Both the position numbers and the translations under genes were made by a program. Under the pieces are notes generated by a model. That model did no database searches, was not told where the DNA came from, and was given only the letters and a program-made list of their open reading frames with translations. Shown here in pieces: positions 55,069 through 64,000 of a DNA stretch of 64,000 nucleotides. Within the stretch, counting starts at the first letter, position 1, and each line of letters begins with the position of its first letter. This DNA is from Oidiodendron maius Zn (Eukaryota; Ascomycota; Leotiomycetes; Myxotrichaceae), in the NCBI GenBank assembly GCA_000827325.1, contig KN832903.1, positions 89,269 through 153,268 of the forward strand, read 5' to 3'.

Positions 55069-58000
55069 TTACAATTAAACTTATTCTTCTTCTTCTTTAC
55101 CCTTATAGTTAGTCAAGGTTAAATACTACTGCTGCTTGCTAAGAGCTACTAGATTTAGTTAATCTATAGCTATTCTATACCTTTAATATTACTAGCTCTA
55201 ACTATATAGTTATAAAACAAGCCATCAAAGCAAAGGCAGCTAGAGAAGCCTTAGAAGCCAGAATTTGATTAGAACTAGTATTTATCAAGCCTGTTTATAT
55301 TTACTACCTTTACTAACCTATCAAACCTTTTATACTCTTTAACCTTTAAATATATACCTATATAACTAGCAAATATATCCTGGTAAGAATACTGCCTCTG
55401 ATAGCCTATAGCGATAGGAATCAGGATATACCTATAATATAACTATATAACTGATTCAATACTCTAAACTTAACCTTTGAATTCAAGACTACTAATATAG
55501 CCCCTCTAGCTAAGGATAAGGGTAAAGCAAGGGATGCCTCTTATAGACCTCCTGAACTATAAGGATCCATTTAGTATCTAGCCCCTTTTAAAAGCAACCC
55601 CCTTAATCAGGAACCCTTTAAGAGTCTAGACTAGTATACTAACCTTTTAGCTCTCTAGTATACCCAAGTCAAGAGTCAAATAGAGGCTAAGACTGTCTAG
55701 AAACAGATTGAAAAGCTGGAGGCTATAGTTATCTAGTTGCTCTAAAACCCAACTCCTCCCTAAGCTTCCCTAGAACCAATAACCAGATCTAAATTCCAGT
55801 ATATAGTTTAATATAAGCTAAAGTATAAGGACCCTCCTTAGTTCTCTAGAAAGAAGGATAGAACCGTTAAGTATCAAGCCTAGAAGGAGTAAGTTATAGA
55901 TAAACTCTGAATTGATAGCTCTTAATTTAATAGCGATTAGGAGATCCAGTCCTTTATCTTTAACTATATAGAGGGAGAGGCTTAGTAATACTTATACCCT
56001 TGATATACTAGTAATATAGAGAATAATAACCCTTATCTTAACTATACTGAAATACTAATAGCCCTTAATAATATCTATTATAACTAATACTATAAGGAAG
56101 ACTTCTATACTAAATATAAAGAACTGAAAATAAAGGATAAGGAGTTTTTCTAGGACTTTAAGATATAATTCCTCTAGCTAGCTAATAAAGGCTGGATCCT
56201 AGAGGCAGACTGTTTTGATAACTTATACAAGAAGGTTATAGCTCCTCTTTAGTTATATATTCTGGCTACCAAGTATAACCTAGACAGTAACTTCTAGAAG
56301 CTCTATAACCGTCTAGGCTATATTAATACCAACCTATAACGCTTTAACAGCCAGATTATAAAGGACTAAGAAGCTAAAGCTACTATATAGCTATCTCCTA
56401 CCTGTCTAGCTATTAGGTGTCCTTAACTCCTAAAGCTACTCAGTCAAGTAGATAGTATACTACTACTAGCTCTAGGCTGGCTGCCTTAGCCTAAGCTAAC
56501 TAACCCCTAGCTAGTTATATTACTGTTCTAGCTATACTAGCAGACTAGGTACTTTAATTATAGGGGGATTAGCCACCTATATATAGACTATAAGCTACTA
56601 GATCAAGCGGCTAATATTAAGGATATTAAGAATAATGAAGCTAGAGACCTGGAAGTCTATAAGAATACTATTTATAGGGATAGAGTCACTAATACAGACC
56701 TAGGAAAAGAGGAGGCCTAGATAAAGACTCTAGTCTAGACTCTCTAGAGGTTAATTTATAGGGAATTAACTTGAGAAGTCTTATAGAAGGATAGTACCTT
56801 ACTATAGTCTATATACTATTAACTAATAGAACTAGTATTGCCTTATATACCCTTATTAACTCTAGAGCAAATGGATTTATATTTGTTAATATACTCTTTA
56901 TAATTAATCTAGCCAGGTCCTTTAATATTACTACTGCCTAATTGCCTAGCTCTATCTAGGTTAAAGGATATAATAGCTAGCTAGGGAGGCTAGTTATCTA
57001 TTATATATAGCTATACCTAACTATTGACTAGTATTACTAGTATAATATACCTCTCTTAATATTAGACCTAGGAAGCCATGATATAATAATTGGATAGAAG
57101 TAGCTAGTCTATTTTAACATCTTACTAGATTGCTAGTAATACCATTTAGTCTAGCTAGCTAAGTTACTATCTAGCTATTTGGTAACTAAGGAAATCCAGT
57201 AGAACTACTAGGATCTAATCCTAGCCCTAAGGGCTTTTAGCTACCAAGAGGATATAGACTATAGAGACTAGGCCTTTACTATTATAGATTAGGGAAGCGA
57301 CTTAGGCTATAAGAGTACAGAGATTACTGTAATTTCCTCTAGTAGCTGGATTAAATCAACCCCTTAACCAAAGCTAAAGCAGAAGCTTTAACCTAAAGTC
57401 TCCTTTAAGCTAGAGCTTTAGGACTGCCTCTAGAAGATAAATAATAACCTTTTAGACTAATAGCGAACCCCTGACCTCCTTTACTAAAAGAAGCCCTACT
57501 AGCCTATTAAGGTTAAGAGGCCCTACTAGATAGATATTAATACTATCTTAGTAAACAGTTTCTGTCTATACCTATACTAAGAGGATAGCAAGCTCTTTTT
57601 AACTAGCCTATATAAGATTAACTAGTTAATCCAAGACTAGAAGGACTAAAGCCTTATAGATAGTAGTAGCTAGACTACTAACCTCTATTAAATTAGCTAG
57701 TTAGAGCCTACTATCCTATAAGAACCACTACTACCAGTAGCTTATAAGGAGTTCTAGGATATCTTTTTAAAAGAAGTATTAGATATATTGCCTCTAAACT
57801 AGCTCTATAATTATAGGATTGACCTAATAGAGCCTAATAATCTAGGTTTCAGACTACTATATTATATAACTATAGAGGAACTAGAGGAGGTTAAGCACTA
57901 CCTTATCAAGAACCTTTATAAGGGTTTTATAAAGCCTAGTTAGGCCCCCTTTACTATACTAATCCTCTTTATCTGTAAGGCTAATAGACACCTATATCTC

Positions 58001-60859
58001 TATATCGATTTCTAGAACTTGAACTAGATAACCTATAAGGATCAGTATCCCCTCCTGTTAATTGATAAGTTACTAAGCTAGATTAGCTATACTAGGCTCT
58101 ATACTAAGCTGGATATCCACTAGGCTTTTAATTAGATCTAGATAGACCCTAAATCTAAAGAGTTAACTACTTTCCAGACTTATTATAGCTTATATAAGTA
58201 CAAGGTCCTCCCTTTTAGCCTTACTAATAGACTAGCAATATATTAGTAGTATATAAATGATATCCTATTTGATTATCTGGATAATTTCTATACTGCTTAC
58301 CTAAACAATATCCTTATTTACTCTAAGAACAAGTTAGACTATAAAGAGTATATTAAGAAGGTCTTATAGTAGCTAAAGGATACAGGTCTATAGGCTAACT
58401 TAAAGAAGTATAAATTTAGAGTTAAGTATACCAAATATCTAGACTTTATTATTACTATAGAGGGTATTGAAGTCAACCCGGAAAAGGTCTCTATAATAGT
58501 TAACTAGACTACTCCTACTACTATAAAGGGAATCCAGTTGTTTCTAGGCTTCTATAACTTTTATAGGTGCTTTATCTAGGACTATAGAAGGATTACTAAG
58601 CCCCTGATCTAACTTACAAAGACTAACATTCTATTTATATTCAACAAGTAGTACTAGAAGGCTTTTAAGGAGCTAAAGCTATAGCTTATAGCTATACTAG
58701 TGCTATACTATTATAGCCCTAAATACAAGTCAATAATTGAAATAGATATATCAAACAGGGTAATCGCTAGTATCCTTTTATAGCTCTACTCTAATAAGGA
58801 ATAGTATCTAGTCACCTACTTCTTAAAGACTATAGTATCTACCAAGTATAACTATAAGATATATAATAAGGAAATACTAGCTATAGTTAGATTACTAGCT
58901 AAGTAGTGTCTAGAGCTCTAGGGGATTATAAAACAGATTAAAATCTATACTAACTATAAGGCTCTAGAGTACTTTATATTGATAAAGCAGCTAACTAGCT
59001 ATTAGGCTTGCTAGGCTGAAGCACTAGCCAAATACTATTTTGTTGTATTCTATAGGTCTAGTAAACAGAACCAGAAAGCAGATACACTTACTTGGAGGGA
59101 TATTAAAGTTGCTACTTAAAATAGAATCAAGACCTAATATCAAACTTATACCTTTCTATCCTAGGACTAGATAGATTCTAGAGTTCTTTAGGACTTAGGT
59201 ATTAAAATATTAGCAATTAACCTGCTACCTATTAAAGAAGAAGACTCTTTCAATAAATCCAATAACCTAGTTAACCAGATACTTTAGGCTAATAAGGATA
59301 TAGAGTCCCTAGAAGCCCTTTATATATAGGCCAAATCAGCTACTCTAGGCAAATATACTATTAAGGATAGACTATTGCTATATATAGGTCGATTAGTCAT
59401 CCCTACTACTCTAGATAACCTCTATATAGAGCTGATCCAAGAAGCTTATAATCAAATATCAACTATCTATCTAGGTAGGGATAAGACTTACTAGCTCTTA
59501 TAGCTATACTACTACTAGCTAGGTATATAGTCAGATATTAAGCGGTATATATACAACTACTATACCTATTATAGATCCTATATATCTAGGGATAAGACCC
59601 CTGGCTTGCTATACCCCTTACTAATACTAGATAAGCCCTAGAGGGATATATTAGTAGACTTTAAGAGTTTCCTACTAGACAAGAAGGGGTTTGATACTAT
59701 ACTGGTTATAGTTAACTGGCTTACTAAGCAGGTAATATCTATCCCTTGCTTTAAGACTATAAACACTAAGGACTTAGCCTAACTGTTTACCTAATATATC
59801 TACTAATACTATAGAGCCCCTAACTCAATAGTCTTAGACTAAGGTCCCTAGTTTATATTAGAGTTTTAGGCTACCTTTTGCTATATATTAGAGATCAAGT
59901 ATAAGCTATTAACTGCTAATCACCTATAGACAGATAGCTAAACTAAGATCATTAACCAATATAATAATTTATATCTATACCCTTTTATAAGCTACTATTA
60001 GGACAACTAGTCAGACTACCTGCCAATAATCGATTATACTTAATTGACTCTACTCTATAACAGTCTTAGTAGCTTATCCCTATATAAGGTCTAGAACGGC
60101 TATCTACCCTGAATCTCCTTTAACTAGACTCTATTACAGCTAGTACTAGCTAACGCTACATTATAGCTTAGCCAGGAATATACCAAGGATATTACTACCT
60201 ATATAGAAGAGGCCCTTAATAAAGGTAAAGAAGCTATTAAGAAGGCTTAGTACAAGAAAGAGTATAATATCAACCTATACTAACAGGTCCCTAACTTTAA
60301 TATAGGGGATAAGGTCTAGGTTACCTGGAAAGGCTAGTATATACTACAATCTAGCAAGAAGCTAGATAACCAGAATAAGGGCCCTTTCGAGATCTTAAGG
60401 AAGATAAGCTACTCTTACTAACTGAAGCTACTAGACTCTATCAAGGTATATAATATTTTCTATATAGACTAGCTATATAAAACAGTAGACAATCCTTTAT
60501 TAGAGCAATATAACCTAGAGCTAGGGCCTATATATATTACAGATAACGCTAAGTATAAAGTAGATAAGATACTAGCTACTAAGCTCTTGTAGGGCAAGCT
60601 GCTATACTATACTACCTAGATTGGCTATAATAAAGACCTTAACTTCTACCTAGCTTTAGATTTCAAATACTCCCTATATAAACTATACAATTTCTATACT
60701 GAATATCTATAGCAGCTAGGACTGCTATATAGACTGGTTAATTGGATCAAGGCTTAGGAGCAGGGATATAATAGCTATAAGGACCTGATAGACAATAGGC
60801 CTGATATATCTACTCAACTACTACAGTTAAGGGTACCTACTACTTGAAGGGGGGGGTAG

Positions 60860-61154
60860 TATAACAGCCTAGCCAGGCTAGGCCGGTATAGTTCTGCTAG
60901 GCTAGTTATAGCCAGGATCTGGATATAGTAGTTAAGGAGGATTGGTGACAGATTAGGACTAGCAGACCAGATCGGCTACCAGCGATTTGCTATATCCCCT
61001 TAGTACTAGGCTTAATCCAGGCCGAGTAGTATTTATATAGTTGATCATTTATATAGAGAGCTTTTCTCTCCTTAGTTTAATTGTCTTCATTAATACAGTA
61101 CCTTAACTAGCTACTGTCTCCCTTTATAAAGCTTATAGTAGCCAGGCTGTTACA
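60860..61154 (+). repeat. Gypsy 3' LTR
   Basis: 295 bp, from TATAACAGCCTAGCC to GGCTGTTACA. It keeps the original terminal TGTTACA better than the 5' LTR. Confidence 0.93.
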
Positions 61155-63055
61155 GATACTACCCTGATTAAGGATAACTACTCTAGATATACTAATATAC
61201 TCTATACCTAGTCAAGTAATCTTATTAAGCTAGATTGCTATAATATATAGAAGTAGAAGTCTAACCCTAACAATATACTAGAGGAAAGGTAGGCTAAGAT
61301 TATTAAAGCTATACTTATAATAGCTTAAAATATAGATATCAGCCTAGAGGAAGTTATACTACTAGGCTTAGTAGAAGTAGAGACAATTCCGATTCCCTGG
61401 TTATATAATAATATAATAAACAATCTATAATATAGATTATAATAGTAGGTAGCTATCTAATAAAAGATTATATTACTAGAGGCAAACAATACTTAGGAAT
61501 AAGAGATATATCTAGATAGAGCTAACCTTATCTCTACTAAATAGATCTTTATAATCAAGCTAAATATAGACAGTTTAGTTAAATAGTTTAAAGTAAGGCT
61601 TATAGTAAGAGGATTCTTATAGATATAGAGAAAGGATTATAATAAAACCTTTACTTTAATAGTATAGATAGATATACTATAAGTATTTATAGCAATTGTA
61701 GCTATTAAGGACTTAGAATACTATTAATTTAATATTAAAAATACATTTATTAAGTTAAAGCTATAGGAAGTAATCTACCTTACTCTACTAAAAGGAGTAA
61801 GAGTTAGATCTAGATATATATTATAGGCTATATAGAGCCTTTATAGATTAAAGCAATCTGCCTAAGACTAGAACCTTCTAGTAAAGGACTTTCTACTTGA
61901 GATTAGCTTTATCTAGAGTCTAGTAGACCTATATCTCTATACCTATACCAAGTATAGTATAATCCTACTCTTATATATTAATAATATTATAGCTATAGCT
62001 AGAAAGACATTAAATATCAACTAGTTCTACTCTAAGCTTTCTACCTGATTTAATACTAAAGACCTAGAAGGGATTTCTAAAATTTTTAGTATTTAGGTTA
62101 TAAGAAATCAGAAGATAAAAGAGCTATTTATTAACTAGGAACACTACCTCTAGACTATCTTAAACTACCTTAGTTTCAGGGAAACCCCTTATAAGACAAA
62201 ATAGATACTATTAAATAGATATAATAAAATCCGTTTAGCCTTAGAGTAGGATACTATAATAAACAAGACTAAGTACTAGTAGACAATAGGAAGTATAATA
62301 TATAGGATAGTCCTTATATACCCTGATATTGTATTTAGTATAGGGAGACTAAGCCAATACCTAAAAGGCCTAGTAGAGTACTATAGTAATAGTCTAAAAG
62401 AACTCCTTAGATATATCAGGTATATAATTAACTAGAAAATCCAATATAGCCTAACAAAACAATCTAAGCTTGTTATATATATAATAGATATACTAGATAA
62501 GAACCTTATAGTCTACTTAGATACTGATTAGGCAGGAGACAAGTCTGACTGTAAGAGTATATCCAGATATATTATAATGCTTTATAGAGGCCTGATATCC
62601 TAGGCAAGTTGAAAGCAAAAGTTAGTGGCTATATCAAGTACTAAATCCAAGTATATTGTAATATCGCTATATATAAAGCAAGCAGTATAGCTAGAATAAG
62701 TGATTAGAGATATAGGATATCCGGAATATATTAGGAAAGATCCTAACAATATCCAAGTTAGAGGGGATAACTAGAGAGCTCTAGTACTAGTAAAGAACCC
62801 TTACTTATATAAACAATCAAAGTATATTAATATCTAATATTACTATATCTAGGATCTTAAAGAGAGGAAGAAGATTATAGTCTTATATATACCTACTACT
62901 AAAATAATTATAGATAGAATAACTAAACTACTTGACTAAAATATATTCCTTTGTTTCAAGGAATTAATAGAGCTAACAACTAGTAGGAGTAGGAGCAAGT
63001 AGGAATGCTACTAATAGCAAGAACTTAATTATATCCTATAAGGACTAAGTAGGAG

Positions 63056-63373
63056 TATTAAGAGTATTTCAGTATAGCTATTATTAGATATAGTATATAA
63101 CTAAAGATACTGTATTATATTCTTTAGGAGATATATTACCTTCTGATATATTGTCTTCTAAAGTAATAGTATACTAATAGTATTCCTAATAATATATCCC
63201 TCTAGAGAGAACTAATCTTTAAGGGATACTATAAAGTATATATAAAGGGGTATAGTAACTACTATAATCTAATAGATAACTCTAGTTAATCTGAACACCT
63301 TAGTCCTTGCTCTTGCTCTGTTTCCCCTATATTACTCTTATTGCTTATGCTTTATAGTTGTAGCCTTTTAATA
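63056..63373 (+). repeat. Copia-2 3' LTR
   Basis: 318 bp, preceded by the purine-rich tract AAGTAGGAG and ending CCTTTTAATA. Confidence 0.92.
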
Positions 63374-63568
63374 CCTTCAATTAAAGCTAAAGCAGAAGCT
63401 TTAATCTAAAGTCTCCTTTAAGCTAGAGCTCTAGGACTACTTATAGAAGATAAATAATAACCTTTTAGACTAATAGTAAACCCCTAACCTCCCTTACTAA
63501 AAGAAGCTCTACTAGTCTACTAAGGCTAAGAGACCTTACTAGATAGATATTATTATTATTATTAATAC
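63374..63568 (+). mobile_element. Internal fragment of a second Gypsy copy
   Basis: This is similar over its length to the Gypsy interior at about 57,362-57,545 (protease-RT linker), same strand, with different RIP mutations. It ends in an ATT repeat of five units (63549-63563), where the intact copy has only ATATTAATACT. Confidence 0.85.
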
Positions 63569-63745
63569 TCTGTTTAGCTATCTAGCTACAGAACCTCTAC
63601 TAGAAATATCATAAGGTAAACCGTGCCCCTTAGGGCTGGACGAAACCCTTATGCATTGGTCCCTATACGCACGAAGCGTCTTCGCCTGGTCCTCGCTGCT
63701 ACTTAGCCGGTCTCACCGCCGACTATGTGATACCACCTGGAGCCT
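63569..63745 (-). other. 3' untranslated region of the edge LINE
   Basis: A stretch of normal composition between the ATT repeat and the stop codon of the minus-strand LINE ORF. It is probably the LINE 3' UTR. Confidence 0.5.
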
Positions 63746-64000
63746 CTATAGCCCCCTTTCTTCCTCCTCCTCCTCCTGGTCCTGGATTGCTGCATACCTG
63801 CAGGCTCGCCGGAACTCAGGGAGGCGGCCGGTAGCTAGCAGCCACCTTACCACCGTCCCTGCACAGGCTGGGTCTGCCGTTGCTGCTGTGAAGTCGCGGG
63901 TGGTTCGAAGGGGGTGCGGTAGGAGGGCCCTCTGGAGCTCCTCTCTCTCTTGTTGTAGTTCTGGGCAATAGAGGACTATATGGGCTGGCGTTTCCCCTGT
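63746..64000 (-). CDS. C-terminus of a Tad-like LINE ORF2, cut by the window edge
   Basis: On the minus strand from the edge, the frame reads TGETPAHIVLYCPELQQERE, then CAGTVVRWLLATGRLPEFRR and a Glu-rich tail EEEEEE ending at a TAG (63746-63748). HxxxxC-type (ETPAHIVLYCPEL) and VVRWLLATGRLPEF motifs typify the end of the RNase H region/zinc knuckle of fungal Tad1-type LINE polyproteins. This segment has no stop and normal composition, so it looks little touched by RIP, in contrast to the LTR elements beside it. The plus-strand open frame over the same bases is a shadow. Confidence 0.8.
   Translation of the reverse strand, partial: TGETPAHIVLYCPELQQEREELQRALLPHPLRTTRDFTAATADPACAGTVVRWLLATGRLPEFRRACRYAAIQDQEEEEEERGL

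Larger units (their letters stand above)
54774..61154 (+). mobile_element. Full-length Gypsy (chromodomain-type) retrotransposon nested in Copia-2, RIP-inactivated
   Basis: A 6.4-kb element with 295-bp LTRs (54774-55068, 60860-61154), inverted ends TATAACAGCCTAG/CCAGGCTGTTACA, target duplication GATAC (54769-54773, 61155-61159) and a polypurine tract GAAGGGGGGG just before the 3' LTR. Reading stops as Gln, the order is gag with a CCHC-like knuckle near 56540, protease (56780-57330), RT (57770-58500; LYTKLDIHQAFNQIQID, IYSKNKLDYKEYIKKVL), RNase H (58650-59080), integrase (59330-60260) and a chromodomain-like C-terminus (60540-60720). RT before integrase defines Gypsy. All ORFs are destroyed by TAG/TAA codons at Gln positions. 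Confidence 0.93.
51140..63373 (+). mobile_element. Second Copia retrotransposon (Copia-2), split by a nested Gypsy
   Basis: Two 318-bp LTRs (51140-51457, 63056-63373) enclose a Copia interior of about 5.2 kb, into which a Gypsy element (54774-61154) has inserted. Before the insertion: primer site GGTTATAAGCCTAGG (51458-51472), gag (about 51700-52830), protease (about 53050-53330) and integrase (53590-54500). After it: reverse transcriptase (61530-62080; VVRGF-like and SLYRLKQSA-like blocks by eye) and RNase H (62380-62930). Stops sit at former Gln codons. Without the Gypsy the element is about 5.85 kb. The two flanks do not share a target duplication. Confidence 0.9.

Noticed and set aside
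55069-55085. Primer-binding site of the Gypsy element
   Set aside because: TTACAATTAAAC after the 5' LTR is too altered to match a tRNA end by eye.
63651-63971. Plus-strand open frame of 106 codons
   Set aside because: It is antisense to the LINE ORF2 C-terminus, which carries recognisable motifs on the minus strand.
1-64000. tRNA, rRNA or CRISPR features
   Set aside because: I found no cloverleaf with A and B boxes, no rRNA segment and no regularly spaced direct repeats; a tRNAscan run would be decisive for tRNA genes.

Overview
The window comes from a filamentous ascomycete (Pezizomycotina), probably Eurotiomycetes-like. The evidence is short 47-97 nt GT-AG introns with CTAAC-type branch sites, Zn2Cys6 and HET-domain genes, a Vps3-type CORVET subunit, and about 20 kb of LTR retrotransposons carrying the C-to-T/G-to-A scars of repeat-induced point mutation (RIP). 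The order-level placement is an inference.

Region 1 (1-19,059) is most of a secondary-metabolite gene cluster. In order it holds: an AflJ/AflS-type coactivator (525-1991, minus) divergent from an AflR-type Zn2Cys6 regulator (2838-4220, plus); a Ure2p-like GST; an NmrA-like NAD(P)-binding protein; a class I SAM methyltransferase; a DUF1772 anthrone oxygenase divergent from an EthD decarboxylase; a multicopper oxidase; a questin-oxidase-like Baeyer-Villiger enzyme; an anion:cation-symporter-type MFS transporter; and a glutathionyl-hydroquinone reductase. This is the gene set of the trypacidin/geodin family: atrochrysone carboxylate, emodin anthrone, emodin, questin, a sulochrin-type benzophenone, then a grisandiene spirocycle. 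The polyketide synthase, the metallo-beta-lactamase thioesterase and the other O-methyltransferases are not in the window and are expected beyond the left edge. Compared with the Aspergillus fumigatus tpc order as I remember it, the last four biosynthetic genes are inverted. One exact 12-mer, TCGGAGGGTCGG, occurs in the aflJ/aflR, GST and MFS/hydroquinone-reductase promoters, so it is a candidate operator and suggests that the transporter and reductase belong to the cluster.

Region 2 (19,060-23,814) holds a low-coding spacer and a housekeeping VPS3-like gene, which probably marks the right boundary of the cluster.

Region 3 (about 24-43.7 kb) is accessory DNA. It contains a decayed multi-kb hypothetical gene, a pogo/Fot1-type transposase with one frameshift and one nonsense codon, a type-B carboxylesterase divergent from a second MFS transporter, a retropepsin-like ORF split by a 283-bp solo LTR, a HET-domain gene, the 5' part of a Tad-like LINE, and a second HET-domain gene.

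Region 4 (about 44-64 kb) is a RIP-degraded retrotransposon nest with no long ORF. A complete Copia (44,084-49,693, target duplication CCTAG) is followed by a second Copia (51,140-63,373), itself split by a chromodomain-type Gypsy (54,774-61,154, duplication GATAC). Gypsy fragments flank the second Copia. The 3' end of a LINE enters from the right edge on the minus strand.
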